DNA from: Lelliottia sp. JS-SCA-14 | GTDB lineage: Bacteria > Pseudomonadota > Gammaproteobacteria > Enterobacterales > Enterobacteriaceae | DNA: 64,000 bases | Direction of reading: 5' to 3' | Assembly: GCF_035593345.1 (NCBI RefSeq) | Contig: NZ_CP141606.1 | Span: forward strand, 4,712,001-4,776,000 | Shown here: in pieces, positions 54,447 to 64,000 of the stretch | Numbering within the stretch: the stretch's first letter is position 1 | How the letters are laid out: the number at the start of each line of letters is the position of its first letter | Made by a program: the position numbers and the translations under genes | Notes under the pieces: generated by a model | Told to the model about the DNA's origin: nothing | Databases searched by the model: none | The model's input: the letters and a program-made list of their open reading frames with translations, nothing else

Positions 54447-56948
54447 ATGACCCAGGTAGTAGAGTTTGTCTGTGAGTTGCCCAATGGCGTCCATGCCCGT
54501 CCGGCAAGCCATGTTGAAACGCTGTGCAATACCTTTGCCTCGCAGATTGAGTGGCACAATCTGCGCAGCGATCGTAAAGGGGACGCCAAAAGCGCGCTGG
54601 CGCTGATCGGCACCGACACCCTGACGGGCGATGCCTGCCGACTGCTCATTACAGGCGCAGACGAGCTGAACGCCCATCAGCGTCTGACGCAGTGGCTCAA
54701 AGAGGAGTTCCCGCACTGCGACGCCCCGCTGGCCGCCGCCATCAGTACCGATCTCGATCCGCTGCCGGAATCCCTGACCCGCCTCAATCCGACGCTCTTT
54801 CGCGCCCTGCCGGTGTGCAGCGGGAGCGGTCGCGGCGTACTGACGCTACTCACTTCACTCGATCTCAACGCGCTAACGTCTCTTCCTGCTGCGAAAAGCC
54901 GCGAAGAGGAGCAATCTTCGCTGGATCAGGGTCTGACGCTGCTGGTGAAAAGCATCGAACTTCGCGCCCTGGACAGCGACAGCACGGCGAGTGCGATTCT
55001 GGAAGCCCATCGCTCGCTGGCGACAGATACCTCGTTGCGCCAGCACCTGCTGGCGGGCGTCAATCAGGGGCTGAGCAGCGCCCAGGCGATCATCGCCACC
55101 GCAAATCATTTCTGCGCCGAGTTTTCTCGTTCCAGCAGCAGCTATTTACAGGAACGCGTGCTCGACGTGCGTGATGTCTGCTATCAGCTGTTACAGCAGA
55201 TCTACGGCGAACAGCGATTCCCGGCTCCGGGCCAGCTGACTCAGCCGTCCATTTGTCTTGCCGAGGATCTCACGCCAGGTCAGTTCCTCGAGCTGGATAA
55301 AACCCTGCTGAAAGGTTTGCTGCTGAAAAGCGGCGGTACCACCTCTCATACGGTGATTCTGGCGCGTTCCTTTAACATCCCGACGCTGGTCGGCGTGGAC
55401 AGCGACAGCCTGCTTTCGTGGCGCGACCAACCGGTGTTTATTGACGGCAATGCCGGAGCGGTGGTGGTGAATGCCAGCCCGGCGGTTGCCCGTTATTACC
55501 AGCAGGAACAGGCGGTACAGAAAGCACTGCGCGAACAGCAAAGCGTCTGGCTCGATCGCGAGGCGAGAACCGCAGACGGGTTGCGCATTGAAATTGCCGC
55601 TAACATTGCCCATTCGGCAGAAGCACAGGCCGCCTTTGGCAACGGCGCAGAGGGGGTGGGCCTGTTCCGCACCGAAATGCTCTACATGGACCGCGCCAGC
55701 GCGCCTTGCGAAAACGAGCTGTATAACATTTTTTGCCAGGCGCTGGAGAGCGCGAACGGGCGTAGCATTATCGTGCGCACCATGGATATCGGCGGCGACA
55801 AACCCGTTGAGTATCTGAATATCCCGGCGGAGAACAATCCGTTCCTCGGCTATCGCGCGGTGCGTATTTATGAAGAGTATGCCGCGCTGTTCACCACCCA
55901 GCTCAGGGCGATCCTTCGCGCCTCGGCCCACGGCAGCCTCAAGATCATGATCCCGATGATCTCCTCGATGGAGGAGATCCTGTGGGTGAAAGAGAAACTT
56001 GCCGAAGCCAAACAGCAGCTGCGCGCGGAGCATATTCCGTTTGAGGAGAAGATCCCGCTCGGCATCATGCTCGAAGTGCCGTCGGTGATGTTTATCATCG
56101 ACCAGTGCTGTGAAGAGATTGATTTCTTTAGCATCGGCAGCAACGACCTGACGCAATATCTGCTGGCGGTCGACCGGGATAACGCCAAAGTCACACGCCA
56201 TTACAACAGCCTGAATCCGGCGTTCCTGCGGGCGTTCGATTTCGCCGTGCAGGCCGTGCATCGTCAGGGGAAATGGATTGGGCTTTGCGGCGAGCTGGGG
56301 GCAAAAGGGTCGGTGCTGCCGCTGCTGGTCGGGCTGGGGCTGGATGAGCTCAGTATGGGTTCGCCGTCGATTCCGGCGACCAAAGCACGCCTGGCCCAGC
56401 TCGACAGCCGCGCCTGCCGCCAGTTGCTCAACCAGGCGATGGCGTGTCGCACCTCGCTGGAAGTGGAGCATCTGTTAGCCCAGTTCCGCATGAATCAGCA
56501 GGACACGCCGCTGGTGACGCCGCGCTGTATTTCACTCGATAACGACTGGGCCAGCAAAGAAGAGGTCATGAAAGGCATGACCGACAAGCTGCTGCTGGCC
56601 GGGCGCTGCCGCTATCCGCGCAAGCTTGAAGCCGATTTATGGGCGCGCGAAGCCGTGTTCTCAACCGGTCTGGGTTTCAGTTTTGCCATTCCCCACAGCA
56701 AATCTGAGCACATTGAACAATCCACCATCAGCGTCGCGCGCCTCAAAGCGCCCGTGCAGTGGGGTGACGAAGAGGCGCAGTTCATCATCATGCTGACCCT
56801 CAACAAACACGCCGCAGGCGACCAGCACATGCGCATTTTCTCGCGTCTGGCGCGGCGCATCATGCATGAAGATTTCCGCAACGCGCTGGTCAACGCCAGC
56901 TCCGAAGAGGCCATCGCGGCCCTGCTGCAACGTGAATTAGAACTGTAA
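54447..56948 (+). CDS. ptsA: multiphosphoryl transfer protein PtsA (HPr-EI-EIIA fusion)
   Basis: Three PTS functions in one protein: an HPr-like domain (residues 1-90, H16 in NGVHARPAS), enzyme I (about 120-670, phosphohistidine in [15 protein letters not shown]-binding [15 protein letters not shown] and [17 protein letters not shown]), and a fructose EIIA domain (about 690-833, [10 protein letters not shown]). It has 833 residues from the ATG at 54447; the 865-residue frame starts before the Shine-Dalgarno. It can supply phosphate to FrwB/FrwD independently of PtsI/PtsH. It is followed by fsaB and gldA. Confidence 0.95.
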   Translation: MTQVVEFVCELPNGVHARPASHVETLCNTFASQIEWHNLRSDRKGDAKSALALIGTDTLTGDACRLLITGADELNAHQRLTQWLKEEFPHCDAPLAAAISTDLDPLPESLTRLNPTLFRALPVCSGSGRGVLTLLTSLDLNALTSLPAAKSREEEQSSLDQGLTLLVKSIELRALDSDSTASAILEAHRSLATDTSLRQHLLAGVNQGLSSAQAIIATANHFCAEFSRSSSSYLQERVLDVRDVCYQLLQQIYGEQRFPAPGQLTQPSICLAEDLTPGQFLELDKTLLKGLLLKSGGTTSHTVILARSFNIPTLVGVDSDSLLSWRDQPVFIDGNAGAVVVNASPAVARYYQQEQAVQKALREQQSVWLDREARTADGLRIEIAANIAHSAEAQAAFGNGAEGVGLFRTEMLYMDRASAPCENELYNIFCQALESANGRSIIVRTMDIGGDKPVEYLNIPAENNPFLGYRAVRIYEEYAALFTTQLRAILRASAHGSLKIMIPMISSMEEILWVKEKLAEAKQQLRAEHIPFEEKIPLGIMLEVPSVMFIIDQCCEEIDFFSIGSNDLTQYLLAVDRDNAKVTRHYNSLNPAFLRAFDFAVQAVHRQGKWIGLCGELGAKGSVLPLLVGLGLDELSMGSPSIPATKARLAQLDSRACRQLLNQAMACRTSLEVEHLLAQFRMNQQDTPLVTPRCISLDNDWASKEEVMKGMTDKLLLAGRCRYPRKLEADLWAREAVFSTGLGFSFAIPHSKSEHIEQSTISVARLKAPVQWGDEEAQFIIMLTLNKHAAGDQHMRIFSRLARRIMHEDFRNALVNASSEEAIAALLQRELEL

Positions 56949-56962
56949 ACAGAGGAAGAGTC

Positions 56963-57625
56963 ATGGAACTGTATCTGGATACCGCCAACGTGGCGGAAGT
57001 TGAACGCCTCGCCCGTATTTTCCCGATTGCTGGCGTCACCACCAACCCGAGCATTGTCGCCGCGAGCCGCGAATCGCTCTGGGATGTATTGCCGCGCCTG
57101 CAAAAAGCCATCGGCCCGGAGGGCATTCTGTTTGCTCAGACCATGGGCCGTGATGCCGAAACGATGGTCGCCGAAGCCAAACGACTGAGTAATGCCTTTC
57201 CCGATATCGTGGTCAAAATCCCGGTAACCGCTGAAGGTCTGGCGGCGATCAAGATCCTGAAAAAAGAAGGTATTACCACACTCGGCACCGCCGTTTACAG
57301 CGCAGCGCAGGGTTTACTCGCCGCGCTGGCAGGGGCGAAATATGTCGCGCCTTACGTGAACCGCGTCGATGCCCAGGGCGGGGACGGCATTCGCATGGTG
57401 CAGGAGCTGCAATCCCTGCTGGAACTGCACGCCCCCGAGAGCAAAGTGCTGGCCGCCAGCTTCAAAACTCCGCGCCAGGCACTCGACTGCCTGCTCGCCG
57501 GATGTGCGGCAATCACCCTTCCTTTAGATGTAGCGCAACAAATGCTCGGTACGCCCGCGGTAGAGTCGGCTATAGAGAAGTTCGAGCACGACTGGAAAAA
57601 CGCGTTTGGTAACCTCAATCTCTAA
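56963..57625 (+). CDS. fsaB: fructose-6-phosphate aldolase FsaB (TalC)
   Basis: Transaldolase-like class I aldolase cleaving fructose-6-phosphate to dihydroxyacetone and glyceraldehyde-3-phosphate. It has 220 residues, the FSA length. The Schiff-base lysine is K85 in VVKIPVT. The N-terminus [17 protein letters not shown] is characteristic. It lies 14 nt after ptsA and 12 nt before gldA, so the three are probably one transcript. Confidence 0.96.
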   Translation: MELYLDTANVAEVERLARIFPIAGVTTNPSIVAASRESLWDVLPRLQKAIGPEGILFAQTMGRDAETMVAEAKRLSNAFPDIVVKIPVTAEGLAAIKILKKEGITTLGTAVYSAAQGLLAALAGAKYVAPYVNRVDAQGGDGIRMVQELQSLLELHAPESKVLAASFKTPRQALDCLLAGCAAITLPLDVAQQMLGTPAVESAIEKFEHDWKNAFGNLNL

Positions 57626-57637
57626 GGGAGAAACGTT

Positions 57638-58741
57638 ATGGACCGTATCATTCAATCACCGGGAAAATACATCCAGGGCGCGGATGTGCTTACCCGCCTC
57701 GGCGACTACCTGAAACCGCTGGCCACACGCTGGCTGGTCGTTGGTGATAAATTCGTTCTCGGCTTTGCCGAAGAGACACTGCGTCAAAGCTTCAAACATG
57801 CTGAACTGCACGTCGAAATTGCACCCTTTGGCGGCGAATGTTCCCAGAATGAAATCGACCGTCTGCGCAAGCTGGCGAAAAGCGCCGATTGCCAGGCTGT
57901 CCTCGGCATAGGCGGCGGCAAAACTCTGGATACCGCCAAAGCGCTCGCCCACTTTATGGATGTGCCCGTCGCCATCGCCCCAACCATTGCCTCTACGGAT
58001 GCGCCGTGCAGCGCCCTTTCGGTTATCTACACCGACAGCGGCGAGTTTGATCGTTATCTGATGCTGCCGCACAACCCAAACATGGTAATCGTCGACACCA
58101 AAGTGGTGGCCGGAGCGCCTGCGCGTCTGCTGGCCGCCGGGATCGGCGATGCGCTGGCGACCTGGTTTGAAGCGCGCGCCTGTTCCCGCAGCGGCGCGAC
58201 AACCATGGCGGGCGGGAAATGCACCCAGGCCGCGCTGGCGCTGGCCGAGCTGTGCTACAACACGCTTCTCGAAGAGGGTGAAAAGGCGATGCTCGCCGCC
58301 GAGCAGCACGTGGTAACACCCGCGCTGGAACGCGTGATTGAAGCCAACACCTACCTGAGCGGCGTGGGCTTTGAGAGCGGCGGGTTAGCCGCGGCGCATG
58401 CGATTCACAACGGCCTGACCGCCATCCCGGATGCACACCACTATTATCACGGTGAAAAAGTTGCGTTCGGTACGCTCACCCAGCTGGTGCTGGAAAACGC
58501 TCCGCTGGAGGAGATCGAAACGGTGGCCGCGCTGTGCCACAGCGTGGGCTTGCCGATTACCCTGGCGCAGCTGGATATCAAAGAGGATATTCCGGGGAAA
58601 ATGCGTCTGGTGGCAGAGGCATCCTGTGCGGAAGGCGAGACGATTCACAACATGCCGGGCGGTGTGATACCGGATCAGGTGTACGCGGCATTATTGGTCG
58701 CCGACCAGTATGGGCAGCGTTTTTTGCATGAGTGGGAATAA
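57638..58741 (+). CDS. gldA: glycerol dehydrogenase GldA
   Basis: NAD- and Zn-dependent dehydrogenase interconverting glycerol and dihydroxyacetone. It has 367 residues. The NAD-binding [15 protein letters not shown] segment is near residue 90. Zn ligands lie in the region [10 protein letters not shown] (Asp) and [25 protein letters not shown] (two His). With FsaB it can turn fructose-6-phosphate-derived dihydroxyacetone into glycerol or the reverse. Confidence 0.97.
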   Translation: MDRIIQSPGKYIQGADVLTRLGDYLKPLATRWLVVGDKFVLGFAEETLRQSFKHAELHVEIAPFGGECSQNEIDRLRKLAKSADCQAVLGIGGGKTLDTAKALAHFMDVPVAIAPTIASTDAPCSALSVIYTDSGEFDRYLMLPHNPNMVIVDTKVVAGAPARLLAAGIGDALATWFEARACSRSGATTMAGGKCTQAALALAELCYNTLLEEGEKAMLAAEQHVVTPALERVIEANTYLSGVGFESGGLAAAHAIHNGLTAIPDAHHYYHGEKVAFGTLTQLVLENAPLEEIETVAALCHSVGLPITLAQLDIKEDIPGKMRLVAEASCAEGETIHNMPGGVIPDQVYAALLVADQYGQRFLHEWE

Positions 58742-58754
58742 AAGCGATCCATGG

Positions 58755-58825
58755 GTTTTGTAGGCCGGGTAAGGCGCAGCCGCCACCCGGCAATAAAAAA
58801 ATCCCCGCCTCGGCGGGGATTTTCA
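58755..58825. terminator. REP unit plus terminator between gldA and katG
   Basis: A REP-like palindrome (GGCCGGGTAAGGCGCAGCC ... CACCCGGC) is followed by AATCCCCGCC, TCG, GGCGGGGATT with an A-run on one side and a T-run on the other. It can end both convergent genes. Confidence 0.82.
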
Positions 58826-58836
58826 TGAGCTCAGAA

Positions 58837-61029
<2,193 letters not shown>

Positions 61030-61074
61030 CTACTGTATTTACCTTAAAGATATACACCTCTGCTTAGAAGGTAT

Positions 61075-61112
61075 AGTTGAGATAACGCACGGATTCGATA
61101 GTTATTTCCGTT
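61075..61112 (-). promoter_or_regulatory. candidate OxyR site upstream of katG
   Basis: CTAT half-elements occur in AACTATCGAATCC and CTCAACTATACC on the minus strand, about 60-95 nt upstream of katG, with GTGCGTTATC between. The spacing resembles OxyR contact sites, and katG is a known OxyR target. The rest of the 209-nt gap holds the metF terminator. Confidence 0.4.
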
Positions 61113-61190
61113 TAATACACCCTGGAAATTATAAGTTCATTGTCAGGCGAGGCGGGAGCGTTGATATGGCAGGAAAAGCGGGAAAGTCTA

Positions 61191-61222
61191 AAAACAAAAA
61201 ACCCTCCGGAGAGGGTTTTTAA
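61191..61222 (-). terminator. intrinsic terminator after metF
   Basis: On the minus strand AAAACCCTCTCC / GGAGGGTTTT is followed by a T-rich tract. It is 2 nt past the metF stop. Confidence 0.85.
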
Positions 61223-61223
61223 A

Positions 61224-62117
<894 letters not shown>

Positions 62118-62162
62118 TTACCTCATCAATCGCGTGTCATTGTTGTTGTGTTGTGAACTGCT

Positions 62163-62186
62163 ATACGTTTAGACGTCTAGATGTAA
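62163..62186. promoter_or_regulatory. three tandem met boxes (MetJ operator) upstream of metF
   Basis: Consecutive 8-bp units ATACGTTT, AGACGTCT and AGATGTAA; the middle one is the exact MetJ consensus. With SAM bound, MetJ should repress metF here. Confidence 0.88.
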
Positions 62187-62290
62187 AAATGACGGAAAAG
62201 CGGGATGCCGTCAACAGAAATCATTGGCAAACACGGTGAGGAATGTTCAGGGAAGATGAAGAAGGTTCATGATGGTGGGTGGGTGAGTGC

Positions 62291-62372
62291 GGCCTGAGCC
62301 CTCTCCCACAGGGAGAGGGAGAATATCGGCGTTGATTCTTGTAGGCCCGGTAAGCGAAGCGCCACCGGGCAC
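62291..62372. repeat. partial palindromic repeat copy C plus REP unit between metL and metF
   Basis: CCCTCTCCCACAGGGAGAGG is the reversed form of the palindromic repeat; its GGTGAGGGCA side is not kept. A REP unit (GCCCGGTAAGCG ... CGCCACCGGGC) follows near 62343-62370. Confidence 0.75.
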
Positions 62373-62381
62373 AGACAAAAC

Positions 62382-64000
62382 CTACAGCAGCTGCGCCAGA
62401 CGATTAATATCCGACTGAATCGCCCCGGCGGTGACGTCGCGTCCCGCGCCTGGGCCGCGAATCACCAGTGGATTATCACGATACCAGCGGCTTTCGATGG
62501 CGAAGACGTTATCGCACGGCAGCAGTGCCGCCAGCGGATGCTCAGGACGAACCGCCTCCACGCCAACGCGCGCTTTGCCGTTGGCGTCAAAACGGGCCAC
62601 GTAGCGCAGGACCAGCCCCATTTCGCGCGCGGCTTCCAGGCGTGAGACCATCTGTTCGTTCAGCTCGTCGCCGTTCTCGAAGAAGTGATCGACAGATCCC
62701 TCTTCGCAGCCCGACGGCACCAGCGATTCCACCCGCACCTGGCCCGGCTCGATGTCGTAACCCGCTTCACGCGCCAGGATCACCAGCTTGCGCATCACGT
62801 CTTTCCCGGCGAGATCCACGCGCGGGTCGGGCTCGGTCAGCCCCTGCTGCCAGGCTTGATCCACCAGGTCCGTAAACGGAACCGTACCGTCGAACTGCAG
62901 GAACAGCCAGGAGAGCGTGCCGGAGAAAATTCCGCTGATAGCCAGAATGCTGTCGCCGCTGTCAATCAGGTCGCGCACGGTGTGGTTAACAGGCAAACCG
63001 GCGCCCACGGTGGCGTTATACAGCCAGTGACGACCGGTTTTTTCAAACGCGTCGTGGATCTGGCGGTATTTATCGGTGCTGCTTGCGCCTGCCAGTTTAT
63101 TGGCGCTGATGACGTGAAAACCGTGGCTGGCGAAATCGAGGTACTGATCGGCCAGCTGCTCGCTGGCGGTGACATCCAGCACCACCAGATCGTCGTACGG
63201 GTGCGCACGCATCCACAGGAACAGGGACTCTTCGTCCTGCTCGACCGCTTCATCGTTGAAGAAGGCCAGCGCACGGCTGGCGTCGAGACCCTCGTAGTTC
63301 AGCAGACTGCGGCGGCTATCCACCACGCCAGCCAGCACAAATTCGAATCCGGTGCGCGCAGAGAGCGTGGTTTGCTCGCGGGCAAACAGCTCCAGCCAGC
63401 GGGAACCGATGTTGCCCTTCCCGAACAGCACCAGACCGATGCGTTTTTCGGCTCGGAACAGGGTGGTGTGCAGCCCCTGAATCAGGCTCTCGGTTGGGCC
63501 TTTACGCAGTACGGCCACCAGGCTGATGCCCTCTTCCGACTGCCAGGTGAACTCCACCGGCTGGCCTTTCAGCTGTTGCCAGAAACGGTGGCAGTGCAGC
63601 GGATTACGGGTGACACCCGCGCCGACCATCGCGACCAGCGCCAGCCCCTGACGCAGGCGAAGTTCGCCCGGCAGACCCGCTTCATCAAGAATTTTCAGCG
63701 CGCTGTCCGCCACTTCTGCGGTGTAGCAGAACTGCAGCAGCTGGCGGTCATTGTGTACGCCAACGGCCAGCGGACGCACCTGAGCGCGCTTGAGGATCAG
63801 GTCGATATCTTTGTGCGCCAGTTTGAAATCTTGTCCGGCAGGCACCTGGAATTCGATCAGGCAAATATCATCGTGGCTGGTGACGATACGCGCGCCTGTG
63901 CCTGAGGCCAGCACGCGTTCGATGCGGGTCGAGCCCTTATCCGGCGTGTAGCTGCAGCGCAGTTGCAGGTCGATATCGCTGCCGGAAACCGGCTGTAAGG
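62382..64000 (-). CDS. metL: bifunctional aspartokinase II / homoserine dehydrogenase II MetL, C-terminal part (cut by window edge)
   Basis: Methionine-branch enzyme with an N-terminal aspartate kinase and a C-terminal homoserine dehydrogenase. The last 538 residues are in the window, and the frame stays open to base 64000. The visible part holds the inter-domain segment and the whole homoserine dehydrogenase: NAD motif GLVLFGKGNIGSRWLELF, the catalytic-region ISANKLAGAS and the signature SGIFSGTLSWLF. The C-terminus GRDVTAGAIQSDINRLAQLL is conserved. In E. coli it follows metB; metF is next downstream here. Confidence 0.97.
   Translation of the reverse strand, partial: LQPVSGSDIDLQLRCSYTPDKGSTRIERVLASGTGARIVTSHDDICLIEFQVPAGQDFKLAHKDIDLILKRAQVRPLAVGVHNDRQLLQFCYTAEVADSALKILDEAGLPGELRLRQGLALVAMVGAGVTRNPLHCHRFWQQLKGQPVEFTWQSEEGISLVAVLRKGPTESLIQGLHTTLFRAEKRIGLVLFGKGNIGSRWLELFAREQTTLSARTGFEFVLAGVVDSRRSLLNYEGLDASRALAFFNDEAVEQDEESLFLWMRAHPYDDLVVLDVTASEQLADQYLDFASHGFHVISANKLAGASSTDKYRQIHDAFEKTGRHWLYNATVGAGLPVNHTVRDLIDSGDSILAISGIFSGTLSWLFLQFDGTVPFTDLVDQAWQQGLTEPDPRVDLAGKDVMRKLVILAREAGYDIEPGQVRVESLVPSGCEEGSVDHFFENGDELNEQMVSRLEAAREMGLVLRYVARFDANGKARVGVEAVRPEHPLAALLPCDNVFAIESRWYRDNPLVIRGPGAGRDVTAGAIQSDINRLAQLL

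Noticed and set aside
55191..56471. 426-codon minus-strand frame over ptsA
   Set aside because: Antisense to the enzyme I domain of PtsA, His/Arg-rich, no family features.

Overview
The window is chromosomal DNA from a member of the Enterobacteriaceae. Nearly every gene has an Escherichia coli-type orthologue of the same length and in the same local order. Intact ilvG, REP-type repeats and the frw/pfl/fsaB/gldA block fit an Enterobacter/Lelliottia/Citrobacter-like genome, but the sequence alone does not fix the genus. Most genes lie on the minus strand. No phage, plasmid, CRISPR or resistance region is visible.

Layout: 1-5.7 kb is the start of the enterobacterial common antigen cluster, read right to left (wecA, wzzE, wecB, wecC, wecD, start of wecE). 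rffG and rffH are absent between wecC and wecD. 5.9-13.1 kb holds rho, trxA, rhlB, gppA, rep and ppiC. 13.3-22.5 kb is branched-chain amino acid synthesis: ilvC with its activator ilvY, then ilvLGMEDA with the leader peptide, the attenuator and an intact ilvG. 22.8-25.6 kb holds comM/yifB, maoP and hdfR. 25.7-31.5 kb is a complete rRNA operon on the minus strand: 16S, tRNA-Ile, tRNA-Ala, 23S, 5S, tRNA-Asp, tRNA-Trp, with P1/P2 promoters and boxA. 31.6-39.5 kb holds murI, btuB with a cobalamin riboswitch, trmA, yijD, fabR, sthA, oxyR and the small RNA oxyS. 39.54-40.74 kb is an IS110-family insertion sequence. 40.8-48.2 kb holds argH, argB, argC, argE and ppc. 48.3-58.7 kb holds yijO and a fructose-type PTS / glycyl-radical-enzyme / aldolase / glycerol dehydrogenase block. 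58.8-64 kb holds katG, metF and the 3' part of metL.

The most interesting element is the IS110-family insertion (39541-40740). Its ends can be placed to the base because it splits a palindromic intergenic repeat that occurs elsewhere in the window. The 222-nt leader upstream of its recombinase has the layout of a bridge RNA. One internal loop carries segments matching both halves of the split target repeat, flanking the CT core. A second loop carries a segment matching the element's own end. The guides and the target they chose can therefore be read from one locus.

A second structural point is the rRNA operon. In E. coli its murI/btuB/trmA side flanks rrnB, while its tRNA-Asp/tRNA-Trp/hdfR/ilv side flanks rrnC. 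The junction therefore looks like the product of recombination between rrn operons, or a different ancestral order.
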